A stretch of 43,252 nucleotides of DNA from an uncultured Chryseobacterium sp. (GTDB lineage Bacteria; Bacteroidota; Bacteroidia; Flavobacteriales; Weeksellaceae): contig CAJYWN010000016.1 of assembly GCA_913778275.1 (NCBI GenBank), positions 1 to 43,252 of the forward strand, in the 5' to 3' direction. Of this stretch, positions 15,627 through 25,296 are shown in pieces (within the stretch, counting starts at the first letter, position 1; each line of letters starts with the position of its first letter). The notes below the pieces were generated by a model, which saw only the letters and a list, made by a program, of their open reading frames with translations, did not search any database and was not told the origin of the DNA. A program made the position numbers and the translations under genes.

Positions 15627-16454
15627 TTACCCAATTCTTACGCTTGTCATACTAAGCGAACCGCCGATCAGTTCATCATTGAATAAAGACAGTGTATCAG
15701 ATGAGGTTTTCAATCCCAGGGTATAAATTAAAGGAAGATAATGATCCGGAGTCGGAACAGCGTACTGTAACGAAATTCCCTGTTGGCTATAATCAATAAT
15801 ATTCTTAAAATTCCCGTCTAAAAGCCAGTTGTTGGTTTTTTCGCGTGCCTCAATTGCCCAGTCCCATCCTGCTCCAACGGTATTGATATTTCTCCAGTCG
15901 ATCAGTCTCAGATTGTGAATGATATTTCCGCTGCCGATGATCAGAATTCCTTTTTCGCGAAGTTTATTTAGTTTTTGGGCTAAATCAAAATGATATTGCG
16001 GAGGCTTTGAATAATCAATGCTCATCTGGATTACCGGAATATCCGCTTCAGGATACATGTGTTTAATCACCGACCACGCACCGTGATCCAGTCCCCAGCT
16101 GTGGTCTTCTTCTACAAAGACCGGTTCCAGCAATTCAGCAGTCTCTCTGGCGAGTTCCGGAGACCCCGGAGCAGGATACTGTACATCAAACAAAGCCTGT
16201 GGAAAGCCTCCGAAATCATGAATTGTTCTCGGCATGAACATGGCGGTTACTTTAGTTCCGTCTGTGAACCAGTGTGCCGAAATACATAAAATGGCATTGG
16301 GTTTCGGAATCTCGGAAGCAGCCTTTCGAAATCCCTGTACAAATTGGTTTTCTTCAATAGCATTCATCGGAGAGCCATGTCCCAGAAACAATACCGGCAT
16401 TTTTTTCGTATTGCTGAAAAGACCGCTTATGTTTTGCAGATCGTTGAGGTTCAT
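15627..16454 (-). CDS. DODA-type extradiol aromatic ring-opening dioxygenase (YgiD-like)
   Basis: 275 residues. The family (4,5-DOPA extradiol dioxygenase, LigB-like fold) cleaves catechol rings with a bound metal. Candidate metal ligands and catalytic His are visible: His26 (GHGSP), His61 (SAHW), His124 (GLDHGAW), His180 (NIIHNLR) and a late His in TPDHYLPL (about 240). Length matches E. coli YgiD (about 260-270). The physiological substrate is unknown; in bacteria of this type it may be a catecholic by-product. It is a single gene, with no hydratase or other ring-degradation gene next to it. Confidence 0.88.
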   Translation of the reverse strand: MNLNDLQNISGLFSNTKKMPVLFLGHGSPMNAIEENQFVQGFRKAASEIPKPNAILCISAHWFTDGTKVTAMFMPRTIHDFGGFPQALFDVQYPAPGSPELARETAELLEPVFVEEDHSWGLDHGAWSVIKHMYPEADIPVIQMSIDYSKPPQYHFDLAQKLNKLREKGILIIGSGNIIHNLRLIDWRNINTVGAGWDWAIEAREKTNNWLLDGNFKNIIDYSQQGISLQYAVPTPDHYLPLIYTLGLKTSSDTLSLFNDELIGGSLSMTSVRIG

Positions 16455-16531
16455 TTTTTATCCCATATTTCATTAAAAAGGCTCAAGGCTTTTAATCCCT
16501 GAACCTTTGATGTTTATTGTAATTTTGTTAT

Positions 16532-16635
16532 GGAACAGGATTGCTCCTGTTGTCGAATAGTTCGTCCCTTCGGGGCTCATGTATTTTAAACCGGATTACC
16601 ATCCGATTCTGTTATAGGTCGTCCCTTCGGGACTC
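16532..16635 (-). repeat. Two tandem 47-nt double-hairpin units
   Basis: Unit 1 (16532-16578) and unit 2 (16589-16635) are each 47 nt and 57 nt apart, and share TCGTCCCTTCGGG(G/A)CTC at one end. Each has a variable small hairpin at the other end: AACAGGA/TCCTGTT in unit 1, CGGAT/ATCCG in unit 2, where the arms have different sequence but keep pairing. The shared block also folds (GTCCC-TTC-GGGAC in unit 2). Similar 'GTCCCGAAGGGAC' blocks are, from memory, common between genes of Bacteroidota. Function unknown; it lies between ygiD-like and yceI-like genes. Confidence 0.7.
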
Positions 16636-16653
16636 CCCGAAACACTCATACTA

Positions 16654-17166
16654 CTATGCCTGTTTTACAAACTGTAATTCACCCGCGATTTTTACTTCTT
16701 CACTTACCATTACGCCTCCAGCTTCAAGAGCGGCATTCCAGTTTAGTCCGAAATCTTTTCTGTTGATTTTTCCTTCAAAAGAAAAACCTGCTTTTGTATT
16801 TCCCCAAGGATCTACATTGATTCCGTTAAAATCAACGTCTAATGTTACAGGTTTTGTAATTCCGTTGATGGTAAGATTTCCTGTTACTTCATTGTTCAGG
16901 GCTGAAGATTCAAAAGTAATCGTAGGATTTGCTTCTGCATTAAAGAACTCTGCAGATCTTAGGTGGTTATCTCTGTCCGTATTATGTGTAGAGATAGAAG
17001 CTGTCTGAATGGTTGCGGTAGTTTTAGCATTGGCGAAGCTGTCGTCTTCAGCATCAATTTCTGCGGTAAAATCGGTGAAATTTCCTTTAATGTTAGAAAT
17101 CATCATGTGTTTTACTTTAAAAGTAAGTTCGCTATGTGCCGGGTCTAATGTCCATTTTGTTGCCAT
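16654..17166 (-). CDS. YceI family protein (lipid-binding lipocalin-like)
   Basis: 170 residues with the complete YceI domain: WTLDPAHSELTFKVKHM at the start, FNAEANPTITFES (about 95-107), GNLTINGITKPVTL (about 116-129) and FSFEGKINRKDFGLNWN (about 148-164 region). The fold is an extended beta barrel that holds an isoprenoid or similar lipid. There is no signal peptide, so this copy is cytoplasmic, unlike the periplasmic E. coli YceI. It is a single gene with its own promoter box. Confidence 0.9.
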   Translation of the reverse strand: MATKWTLDPAHSELTFKVKHMMISNIKGNFTDFTAEIDAEDDSFANAKTTATIQTASISTHNTDRDNHLRSAEFFNAEANPTITFESSALNNEVTGNLTINGITKPVTLDVDFNGINVDPWGNTKAGFSFEGKINRKDFGLNWNAALEAGGVMVSEEVKIAGELQFVKQA

Positions 17167-17197
17167 TGTTTTGTAATTTTGATTGTTATTAATGATG

Positions 17198-17205
17198 CAA
17201 ATTTA
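17198..17205 (-). promoter_or_regulatory. -7 box TAAATTTG of the YceI gene
   Basis: Perfect TAnnTTTG followed by C on the minus strand, 31 nt before the ATG at 17166. Confidence 0.6.
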
Positions 17206-17391
17206 GATCAGAATACAGGTTCGTTTCATTGACGTAGGATAAGAAATGATTTTATTTAAATTTTAATTAAAAATTTTCACTTATTTCCATCATTTAATAA
17301 CAAGAAGGTAAGAAATATTTAGCTATAAATACCACAATTTAAGCCACTGTGTTTTATTTTAACATTTTCTTAACGGCTCGTAATTATTTCT

Positions 17392-17399
17392 TATTTTTG
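17392..17399 (+). promoter_or_regulatory. -7 box TATTTTTG of the S9 peptidase gene
   Basis: Perfect TAnnTTTG, 20 nt before the ATG at 17420. Confidence 0.6.
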
Positions 17400-17419
17400 G
17401 AGAATTCAATTTTTACCAA

Positions 17420-19561
17420 ATGAAATTATATAAATTTTCTTTACTGATGCTGTTTGTGGGGAATTCTGTATTTGCCCAGACTCAGAGATTTACGATGGCA
17501 GAGGCTGTGAATGGGTTGAGAAGTAATCTTGCAGTGAAAAATATTTCCCAGTTTTCATGGTCTGGAGACGGAAAATCCTACATTCACGCAGTGAAAGGCG
17601 GTTACCTCATTACCGATCTGAAAACCAATAAGCAGGACACGCTGGTTTCTTTAACACAGCTCAATAGAAATCTTGCCGACAGTAAATTAAAAGCAGTTCT
17701 ACAAATTAAATTCATCAGCAATTCGAAAGGATATTTTAATACTGACGGAAAGATGACCTGGATTGAAAAATCCGGAAGCGACTGGAAAGTAAAAAGCCAG
17801 ATCACTATGGACCAGAATGCTTCCGATCTGAAAGTTTTCGGGGACAACCAGACTTTTGCCTTTACGGTAAAGAATAATTTATTTGTTAATAAAAACGGTA
17901 AAACAATCGCCGTAACGAATGATACGGATGAAAATATTCTGAACGGAGCATCCAATGTTCACCGCAATGAATTCGGAATCGATACCGGAATTTTCCCGGC
18001 ACCGAATTCCGAAAGCGTAGCTTTTTACAGAATGGATCAGACCATGGTTGCAGATTACCCGATCATCGACTGGTCTGTAACACCCGCAGTGAATCACAAT
18101 ATCAAATACCCGATGGCAGGGCAGACCTCCCATCAGGTAACATTGGGCGTATTTAATATTAAAAATCAGTCTACTACATTTTTAAAAATTGAAGGCGAAA
18201 AAGACCAGTATTTAACAGCAGTTACCTGGAGTCCTGATTCAAAATACATTTTTGTTGGGGTACTGAACAGGGGGCAGAATCATCTTACCATGAACCAGTA
18301 TGATGCTGCAACAGGAAATTTTGTGAAAACATTATTTGAAGAAACCAGCGACAAATACGTAGAACCGCAGCATCCGCTTACCTTCTTTCCGAATTCCAAT
18401 ACGGATTTTATCTGGCAGAGCCAGAGAACGGGATACAATCATCTGTTTCATTACAGCCTTGAAAAAGGCCTGGTTGCCCAGATTACCAAAGGAGAATGGC
18501 TGGTTACCGATATTTTAGGTTTTAATGAAAAGAAAAAGGAAATTTATTTTGCTTCCACCAAAGAAACTCCGCTGGAGAAACACTTGTATAGAATCAACTG
18601 GACCAATTTCAAAATGCAGCGACTGGATAATGCAGATGGTGTTCATACAGGAATTTTAAGCAGCGACGGAAACCATTTGTATGATATTTACAGTAATGCC
18701 AATACGCCGAGGGTAGCGAATATCATCAATACCAGCAACCTGAAATCAAATACGATTTTAACGGCTGAAAACCCGCTGAAAAATTACCAGCGTCCTGAAA
18801 TTAAAAACGTTGAATTAAAAGCCGACGACGGTACGCTTTTATACGGAAAGATCATCCTTCCGACCAATTTTGATGCCTCTAAAAAATACCCGGTAATCGT
18901 GTATTTATACAATGGCCCGCACTTACAGTTAATTACCAATTCTTTCCCGGCATCCGGCAATCTCTGGTATGAATATATGGCGCAGAACGGATACATTATC
19001 TTTACAATGGATGGAAGAGGCTCCGCAAACAGAGGATTGAAATTTGAGCAGGCGGTTTTCAGAAATCTGGGAACTACCGAGATGAATGATCAGATGAAAG
19101 GAGTTGATTACCTGAAATCATTACCGTATGTTGATTCTGAGCGAATGGGAATTCACGGATGGAGCTTCGGAGGATTTATGACAACAAGTTTTATGCTTCG
19201 TCATCCTGAAGTCTTTAAGGTAGGTGTTGCAGGCGGACCGGTAATCGACTGGAGTATGTATGAAATTATGTATGGAGAAAGATATATGGATACGCCGCAG
19301 GAAAATCCGCAGGGTTATGCAAAAGCCAATCTTCTGGACAAAGTTCAGAACCTGAAAGGAAAGCTTTTGATGATTCACGGGGCACAGGACGATGTGGTGG
19401 TGTGGCAGCATTCGGTTAAGTTTATCAAATCTGCTGTTGACAACGGGGTACAGGTAGATTATTTCGTATATCCGGGACATCCGCACAATGTGATTGGGAA
19501 AGACAGAGTGCATCTTATGCAGAAAGTAACAGATTATTTTGATTTATATCTGAAAAAATAA
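17420..19561 (+). CDS. S9 family peptidase (dipeptidyl-peptidase IV type), secreted
   Basis: 713 residues: signal peptide (to about residue 20, VFAQ), an N-terminal beta-propeller of WD/DPP IV type (about 40-480, with repeated WSPDSKYIF-like blades) and a C-terminal alpha/beta hydrolase. The catalytic triad is Ser582 (GWSFGG), Asp657 (HGAQDD) and a His in PGHPH (687/689). It should release N-terminal dipeptides, typically Xaa-Pro, in the periplasm and feed peptide use. The acyltransferase gene starts 13 nt downstream with no terminator, suggesting co-transcription. Confidence 0.92.
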   Translation: MKLYKFSLLMLFVGNSVFAQTQRFTMAEAVNGLRSNLAVKNISQFSWSGDGKSYIHAVKGGYLITDLKTNKQDTLVSLTQLNRNLADSKLKAVLQIKFISNSKGYFNTDGKMTWIEKSGSDWKVKSQITMDQNASDLKVFGDNQTFAFTVKNNLFVNKNGKTIAVTNDTDENILNGASNVHRNEFGIDTGIFPAPNSESVAFYRMDQTMVADYPIIDWSVTPAVNHNIKYPMAGQTSHQVTLGVFNIKNQSTTFLKIEGEKDQYLTAVTWSPDSKYIFVGVLNRGQNHLTMNQYDAATGNFVKTLFEETSDKYVEPQHPLTFFPNSNTDFIWQSQRTGYNHLFHYSLEKGLVAQITKGEWLVTDILGFNEKKKEIYFASTKETPLEKHLYRINWTNFKMQRLDNADGVHTGILSSDGNHLYDIYSNANTPRVANIINTSNLKSNTILTAENPLKNYQRPEIKNVELKADDGTLLYGKIILPTNFDASKKYPVIVYLYNGPHLQLITNSFPASGNLWYEYMAQNGYIIFTMDGRGSANRGLKFEQAVFRNLGTTEMNDQMKGVDYLKSLPYVDSERMGIHGWSFGGFMTTSFMLRHPEVFKVGVAGGPVIDWSMYEIMYGERYMDTPQENPQGYAKANLLDKVQNLKGKLLMIHGAQDDVVVWQHSVKFIKSAVDNGVQVDYFVYPGHPHNVIGKDRVHLMQKVTDYFDLYLKK

Positions 19562-19574
19562 TTCCTGCTTCAAA

Positions 19575-20651
19575 ATGAATTTTATAAAAAAAGACAGAAT
19601 GCACTTTCATACGTTTGATTCGTTGAGGTTTCTGTCTTTTTTGTTGGTTTTCTTACATCATTCGCCGGTTCCAAAAGATAGCGTTCTTCACTATTTTGCT
19701 AAAGAAGGCGGGATTGGCGTTTCTTTTTTCTTTGTGCTGAGCGGGTTTTTAATTACCTATATTCTGATTATTGAGAAAATAAATGCGCCGGGAAAAATTG
19801 ACCTGAAGAAGTTTTTTATAAGAAGAATCTTAAGAATCTGGCCTTTGTATTACGCAATGGTTGTATTGGCCTTCTGTACGCCTTTTTTCCTTGATTTTTT
19901 TCAAATTTCCTATTCCAATGAAGGATATGAACCCAACTGGGTTTTCACCCTTACCTTCCTGGAGAATTATATACAGATGTGGACGGGTACATTTCCCAAT
20001 GTTTCGCCGTTAAATGTCATCTGGTCGCTTTGTATTGAGGAACATTTTTATATCTTCTGGGGACTGGCTTTTTACCTGATTGCGTTAAAGAATATTCCGA
20101 AGCTGCTCTTGGGATGTATCATCTTTTCATTCGTAATGCAGGCGGTGTATCAGCAATACGGGATCATTACGCTTGATCTTTTTACCAATATTCACTATTT
20201 TGCATTCGGCGGAATTCCGGCTTATATTTTTGTTTTCCGAAAAGAAATGATCAAAAAACTGGAACATATCCCTGCAATTTATAAATACTTCTATGCGTTA
20301 TTCGTTCTCATAATAATTATTCTTATAGCGAATACACACCTTATATCTGATCCTAAAGTAACCACATTTTTGCTGAGTATCCTATTTTCTGGACTGATCC
20401 TTTCGACGCTGGGAACTAAGAATGTTTTTGAAATCTCCGATAAAAGTATTCTTGCGAAATTAGGAAAGTATACCTACGGACTTTATTTACTTCATCCCAT
20501 TTTCATCATGCTTTTTGTGAAGATAGGGAACAGGTTTGAATGGAATTGGGTCTTGATTGTTCTCTGCTCATTTATTTCTTCGGTCATCTTCGCTATATTA
20601 TCTTATCATCTTTTCGAAAAGCAGTTTCTTAAACTTAAAAGCAGGCTGTAG
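19575..20651 (+). CDS. Acyltransferase 3 family membrane protein
   Basis: 358 residues with about ten transmembrane helices. The family's early His motif is visible (FLHHS, about 26-30), as are GVSFFFVLSGFLITY (about 50-64) and the RRILRIWPLYY loop (about 86-97). Members O-acetylate or O-acylate cell-surface sugars, such as peptidoglycan or exopolysaccharide, from the inner membrane. The acceptor cannot be predicted, since no polysaccharide cluster is nearby. The start is uncertain: ATG at 19575 is used, and the ATG at 19599 is also possible. Confidence 0.88.
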   Translation: MNFIKKDRMHFHTFDSLRFLSFLLVFLHHSPVPKDSVLHYFAKEGGIGVSFFFVLSGFLITYILIIEKINAPGKIDLKKFFIRRILRIWPLYYAMVVLAFCTPFFLDFFQISYSNEGYEPNWVFTLTFLENYIQMWTGTFPNVSPLNVIWSLCIEEHFYIFWGLAFYLIALKNIPKLLLGCIIFSFVMQAVYQQYGIITLDLFTNIHYFAFGGIPAYIFVFRKEMIKKLEHIPAIYKYFYALFVLIIIILIANTHLISDPKVTTFLLSILFSGLILSTLGTKNVFEISDKSILAKLGKYTYGLYLLHPIFIMLFVKIGNRFEWNWVLIVLCSFISSVIFAILSYHLFEKQFLKLKSRL

Positions 20652-20704
20652 ATCCAGCAATTCGTTTCTTATCAAAGATCAATGTGTCTGTTTTTTAGAT
20701 AAAG

Positions 20705-20712
20705 TACCTTTG
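20705..20712 (+). promoter_or_regulatory. -7 box TACCTTTG of the LLM monooxygenase gene
   Basis: Perfect TAnnTTTG, 20 nt before the ATG at 20733. Confidence 0.65.
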
Positions 20713-20732
20713 TATCTATAAAAATCAACAAT

Positions 20733-21752
20733 ATGGAATTAGGTATCGGAATGTTTGGCGATCTGGCAGTAGATCAGTCAACCGGAAAATATAGAGATGC
20801 GGGAATTAAAATCCGTGAAATAATTGATCAGGTAAAACTAATGGACGAAGTGGGAATTGATGTTTTTGCGATGGGAGAGCATCACCGTCCCGATTATGCA
20901 GTTTCCTCACCGGAAATTGTGCTTGCTGCAGCGGCAAGTGTTACCCAAAACATAAAGCTTGCAAGCGGGGTAACGGTTCTCAGCTCTTCCGAACCCGTAA
21001 AAGTATATGAAGATTTTGCAACAATCGATCTGATTTCAGACGGACGTGCAGAAATTTTCGTGGGCCGTGGAAGCTTCATTGAATCCTTTCCGCTGTACGG
21101 GTATTCCTTGAATGATTACGAAGAACTCTTCGATGAAAAACTGGAACTGCTCTTAAAGATCAATTCGGAAGAAAATGTGTCCTGGTCTGGAAAACTTCGT
21201 GCACCGATGCAGAATCAAACGGTTTATCCAAGAGCCAAAAATGGCGGAAAACTACCGATCTGGAGAGCCGTAGGCGGGACGCCGCAATCTGTTTTAAATG
21301 CCGCAAAATTGGGAATGCCTTTAGTGGTGGCAATTATTGGCGGAATGCCGATACAGTTTAAAAATCTGATCGACTTCTACAAGCAGGAATACCTGAAAGC
21401 AGGACATCCGGAATCTGAAATGCAGATTGCCATTCACTCGCATACTTTTGTAAGTGAAGATCAGGAAGTAATAGACGGCTATTTCCACAATTATAAATCA
21501 CAGATGGACAGAATCGGGTCCTCAAGAGGCTGGGCTCCCTACACCAAAATGCAGTATGAAGGCGGAAGAAGCAAAGACGGCGCGTTGTTCATCGGAAACA
21601 CCAATGAAGTTGCCGACAAAATTGCGTACATGAAAGAGATTTTCGGGATTACAAGATTCATTGGACATATGGATGTTGGTGCTCCGGAAGATGCCATCAT
21701 GAGAAAATCCATCGAATTATTCGGTGAAAAAGTAGGACCACAGGTAAAATAA
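20733..21752 (+). CDS. LLM class flavin-dependent oxidoreductase
   Basis: 339 residues forming a luciferase-like TIM barrel. Recognisable parts are MDEVGIDVFAMGEHHRPDYA (about 38-57), SPEIVLAAAASVTQNIKLASGVTVLSSSEP (about 58-87) and AEIFVGRGSF (about 109-118). Such enzymes use reduced flavin (FMN or F420) to oxidise small molecules. Bacteroidota lack F420 as a rule, so FMN is likely. The substrate is unknown. It is a single-gene unit with a clear promoter and terminator. Confidence 0.9.
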   Translation: MELGIGMFGDLAVDQSTGKYRDAGIKIREIIDQVKLMDEVGIDVFAMGEHHRPDYAVSSPEIVLAAAASVTQNIKLASGVTVLSSSEPVKVYEDFATIDLISDGRAEIFVGRGSFIESFPLYGYSLNDYEELFDEKLELLLKINSEENVSWSGKLRAPMQNQTVYPRAKNGGKLPIWRAVGGTPQSVLNAAKLGMPLVVAIIGGMPIQFKNLIDFYKQEYLKAGHPESEMQIAIHSHTFVSEDQEVIDGYFHNYKSQMDRIGSSRGWAPYTKMQYEGGRSKDGALFIGNTNEVADKIAYMKEIFGITRFIGHMDVGAPEDAIMRKSIELFGEKVGPQVK

Positions 21753-21756
21753 TAAG

Positions 21757-21789
21757 ATTCCGCTGAAATGACTTCAGCGGAATTTTTTT
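21757..21789. terminator. Bidirectional terminator, LLM gene / STM3941-like gene
   Basis: Perfect 10-bp stem TTCCGCTGAA / TTCAGCGGAA with a 5-nt loop and T7. The stop codon of the convergent gene lies at its end. Confidence 0.85.
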
Positions 21790-22234
21790 AAACGGAAGGG
21801 TCATATTTTGCCTTGTATTCATTCAGAAGTTCAGCGAGTGCTGTTGCGGACATTCCGTATGTGTCTGGAAAGCCTCCTTGTCGACGCTTCAGCTTTTCTC
21901 CGGCAAGATTTTTATTAAGGTCAAAAACCACAAGCTTATTAAAAGCGACCCATTTGGTTCCGAAAGAATTCACCGCCTGCCATGGAATAAAGGTTGTCCT
22001 GAAAAGATTTTTCATCTCAATTCCTTTTGCATCGATCTTAAGATAAGAGGAACCGGGAATAAGATTGAGAAGAAAAACAATAAAACAGAGGCTGAAAAAC
22101 ACAATATTCAGCACTGCAATAAGCATATTCTTTTCCAGAAGTGAAATTCCTAAAACAACAAATCCGATGCTGATTATCAGTAAAATACTGTTTTTTACTT
22201 TTCCGGGTTTTAATATAAGTGGTAGATTTTGCAT
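21788..22234 (-). CDS. STM3941-like small membrane protein
   Basis: 148 residues with two N-terminal transmembrane helices (about 16-34 and 38-60), then a cytoplasmic beta-rich domain that may be PH-like (YLKIDAKGIEMKNL.. IPWQAVNSFGTKWVAFNKLVVFDL). The ending FPDTYGMSATALAELLNEYK fits the STM3941/uncharacterised family I recall. The gene follows sbcC by 23 nt in the same direction, so it is probably the last gene of the sbcD-sbcC unit. A role in DNA repair is not implied. Confidence 0.65.
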   Translation of the reverse strand: MQNLPLILKPGKVKNSILLIISIGFVVLGISLLEKNMLIAVLNIVFFSLCFIVFLLNLIPGSSYLKIDAKGIEMKNLFRTTFIPWQAVNSFGTKWVAFNKLVVFDLNKNLAGEKLKRRQGGFPDTYGMSATALAELLNEYKAKYDPSV

Positions 22235-22257
22235 GATTCAACTACAATTAATAAAAG

Positions 22258-25200
22258 TTATACAATTTCAATCTGGCTGCCTTTTTCTTCATCTTTAATG
22301 ATATTCAGCGATACTGGGATTTTTTCCTTCAGCTCTTCCACATGGGAAATGATACCCACAATCCTGTTTTCTTTCTGAAGATTTACAAGCGTTTCAAAAA
22401 CAATATTCACCGACTCCAGATCCTGTGTTCCGAAACCTTCATCGATAAAGAAAAAATTCTTTTCCGCTTTTGCATTACTCTGAACGCTTTCTGCCAAAGC
22501 TAAAGCCAGACTCAGTGAAACCTGGAAGGCCTGTCCGCCGGAAAGAGTTTTCACGCTTCTGCTACGTCCTTCGTTGAGGTAATCGATGATTTCAAACTCA
22601 TTGCTGTCATTAAGGCGCAGACTCAGCTGATTTCTTGTCATCCTGTGAAAACGTACATTCGCATGATCACAAAGCTGCCGCAGGTAAATGGATGAAACAT
22701 ACTGTACAAATCCGGCTCCCTTGAAGAGATTCGTCATGATTTTGAGATTTTCCGCTCTTTTTTGAAGCTGTGACAAAAGCTTTAGAAGATCTTCTTTTTT
22801 CTTAAACTCCTTTTCCAGCCTTTCAATTTCCGCATTGGTTTTTACAACGCTGTCATTGGCTGCTTTTACTTCAAGCTCAAGAGAGGCAAACCGGCTTTCA
22901 ACCGTTGAAAATTCTTCGTGGTCAAAAGTAAAATCTTTTAGTTTTTGTTCCAGTTCGAGGATGCTGTTTTTTAAGGTCTCGAATTGTATCCTGAATTCCT
23001 GGATGAGCTTTTTTGCTTCGTCAACGTCAATTTCTTCAGCCAGAATTTCTAATACCTGATGCTGATCAGATTGCTGTTCGGAAAGTGCGGTTTCAATTGA
23101 GAGCGTATTGCCTGCAATTTCCTGTTCCAGCTCGGAAATCCTTTTTTCAAGCTGACTGGCAATGGTTTTTTGTTCGGCAAGCTTTGGTGAAATTTCCTTT
23201 TCTTCTTTAATCAACTGCTGGTAATTTTGTTCCGTTTCGCGGTTGGATTGAGAGAGCTTATGGAAAACTTCTTCTACTTCCTGAACAGATTTTTCAGCAT
23301 AATTTTTCCATTCCAGGATTTTCAGGTTGGCTTCATTGGTTTTGATCTGCTCTTCTTTTTTAGCTTCATCAAGACGGAATTTTTCCAATGCCTTGTTGTA
23401 GCTGTCGAGGTTGTTTCTTTCTTTGTCAAGATTTTTCTGTTCCAGGCTGATCTGCATATTCAGTTCTTCCAGCTGCTTTTCGATGGTGAAAGAACGTTGT
23501 CTTTGTTCTTCAAAATCTGCTTCATCATTAATGTTAAATTCTTTCCAGCTGAACTTTTTAAGATGATTTTCGATCTGATTCTGAATCTGTTTTGCCTGAT
23601 CTTCTTCGTATTTCAGCTGTTCTTCAAAGATCTTTTTACGGTCAAGAATTTTTTCCGCTTCAGACAATTGTTTATGAATATATTCTTTCTGCTGATCCAG
23701 CTGATCCATATCCTGCTGAATGCCATATAATTCTGATGCTACATCATTATATTCCACGATATTCGGGTGTTCCAGAGCCCCGCAGAGCGGACAGGCTTCT
23801 CCGTCGTGAAGCTCGCTGGCAAAGTGCGAAAGTTTCTGCTGCACCTCCAGCTGATTCCGTTTTTCCGAAAGGAGTTTTTTTCGGTTTTCCAGGTCTTCGG
23901 CCTGAATTCTAAGATCATATTTAAAGGCTTCAGGATTAATATTTAAAAGCTCAAACTGTTCAGAAACGGCAATAATCTCATTCTTTTTAGCATCAGCTTT
24001 TTTGATCTGGCTGTTGAGGTTTTCCTGTAATTTTTTGTGTTCCAGAAACCAGTTTCCTACACTCACAAGTAATCCGGGATCCAGTTTCCCCGGTTTTAAT
24101 TGTTCCATTTGTTTAGAAAATTCTTCAATCTTCTGTTGAATCAGCTTCTGGCTGTCTTCCACTTCTTTTACCTTCTGGGAACCGTTTTCTGTTCTTTCCT
24201 TGAGGATTTTAATCTCATCCGAGACTTTTATCATCTGTAGGATCAGGCTCAGATCATTTTCCTGTATTTTCGACTGATGCAGGGCTTCGTATTGAGGCTG
24301 TATGGATGCAAGCTCACTTTTAAGTTTTTCAAACTTAAGTTCTGTGGTTTTTACGATGGTCAGCTGGTATTCTTTGAGCTGCTGTTGTTCCGCAATTTCT
24401 TTTGCTAGTTTATTTTTTTCAGAAAATAAGGGTGTGAAAATCCGGGATATCCTGTCGTAACGTTCTGTTTTTGTTTCCAGAAGATCTAGATTCTCTTTTT
24501 GTTCAGTCAGTTTCTCGAAATGAGCTTTCTTTTCATGCAGTGTTTCAAAGTCTTCTTTTAAGCTTTTCAGCCTTGAATATAAGTTTTCGGTTTCCCTGAA
24601 GCTTTTCAGGATGTCGTCAAATTTCTGTTGTTCCAGCTTTAAATTTTCCTTTTTCAATGAAATCTGTTCTTCATTTACTTCTTCAAATCCTTTCAGCTGT
24701 CCTTCCAGCTGATCCAGTTCCGAACGGTTTTTAGCATTGATAAGCGAAACATTGTTCTGAAGGTCAAAACGCTGAAGCCCGAAAATCTCTTTCATCATAT
24801 TCGTTCGCTCAGCAGCTCCCAGTTCCAGGAATTCTTTGAACTGACCTTGTGGAATAATTATAGTCCGTTTAAAATTAGCATAGCTTAATCCTACAATCTG
24901 CTCTGCGTTGGAGTGATCGAGTGGAATCCAATTTTCATTTTTCCATTCATAAAACGTGACCGATGGTGTTTTTACATCTTCAAAATTTTTAGAATTTCTT
25001 TTAAATTCACGCGTAGCACGGTATTTTTTATTTTCAGAATTGATAAAATCAAACTCAATATAAGATCTGTTAGATTTCAGATTCATCATATTGTATGTTC
25101 GCCTGTCACGAGCATTAAGTCTTTCCGTTTCTCCGTACAACGCAAAAGAAATAGCTTCCAGAATCGACGATTTCCCGGAACCTACAGATCCGAAAATACC

Positions 25201-25293
25201 GAAAAGTCCGGCCTCCGTAAGATTTTCGAAATCTATTTTCTGGCGTTCCTGATAAGAATAAATACCTTCTAAAGTAAGCTGAACCGGAATCAT
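22258..25293 (-). CDS. sbcC: SbcC, ATPase subunit of the SbcCD nuclease
   Basis: 1011 residues with the SMC/Rad50 layout. The N-terminal ATP-binding lobe carries Walker A (GSVGSGKSS, about 34-42). A long antiparallel coiled coil (about 175-830) holds the zinc hook Cys501-Pro-Leu-Cys504 at mid-length. The C-terminal lobe has the signature LSGGQAF and Walker B FFFIDEGFGTQD. With SbcD it trims hairpins and blocked double-strand ends. The start is 3 nt past the sbcD stop, implying translational coupling. The Gln/Lys/Glu-rich coils explain the long spurious frames on the other strand. Confidence 0.96.
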   Translation of the reverse strand: MIPVQLTLEGIYSYQERQKIDFENLTEAGLFGIFGSVGSGKSSILEAISFALYGETERLNARDRRTYNMMNLKSNRSYIEFDFINSENKKYRATREFKRNSKNFEDVKTPSVTFYEWKNENWIPLDHSNAEQIVGLSYANFKRTIIIPQGQFKEFLELGAAERTNMMKEIFGLQRFDLQNNVSLINAKNRSELDQLEGQLKGFEEVNEEQISLKKENLKLEQQKFDDILKSFRETENLYSRLKSLKEDFETLHEKKAHFEKLTEQKENLDLLETKTERYDRISRIFTPLFSEKNKLAKEIAEQQQLKEYQLTIVKTTELKFEKLKSELASIQPQYEALHQSKIQENDLSLILQMIKVSDEIKILKERTENGSQKVKEVEDSQKLIQQKIEEFSKQMEQLKPGKLDPGLLVSVGNWFLEHKKLQENLNSQIKKADAKKNEIIAVSEQFELLNINPEAFKYDLRIQAEDLENRKKLLSEKRNQLEVQQKLSHFASELHDGEACPLCGALEHPNIVEYNDVASELYGIQQDMDQLDQQKEYIHKQLSEAEKILDRKKIFEEQLKYEEDQAKQIQNQIENHLKKFSWKEFNINDEADFEEQRQRSFTIEKQLEELNMQISLEQKNLDKERNNLDSYNKALEKFRLDEAKKEEQIKTNEANLKILEWKNYAEKSVQEVEEVFHKLSQSNRETEQNYQQLIKEEKEISPKLAEQKTIASQLEKRISELEQEIAGNTLSIETALSEQQSDQHQVLEILAEEIDVDEAKKLIQEFRIQFETLKNSILELEQKLKDFTFDHEEFSTVESRFASLELEVKAANDSVVKTNAEIERLEKEFKKKEDLLKLLSQLQKRAENLKIMTNLFKGAGFVQYVSSIYLRQLCDHANVRFHRMTRNQLSLRLNDSNEFEIIDYLNEGRSRSVKTLSGGQAFQVSLSLALALAESVQSNAKAEKNFFFIDEGFGTQDLESVNIVFETLVNLQKENRIVGIISHVEELKEKIPVSLNIIKDEEKGSQIEIV

Positions 25294-25296
25294 AAG

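Noticed and set aside
23227..23730. Long plus-strand Phe-rich frame inside sbcC
   Set aside because: It is the reverse complement of Glu/Lys-rich coiled coil, which creates Phe/Leu-rich spurious frames.
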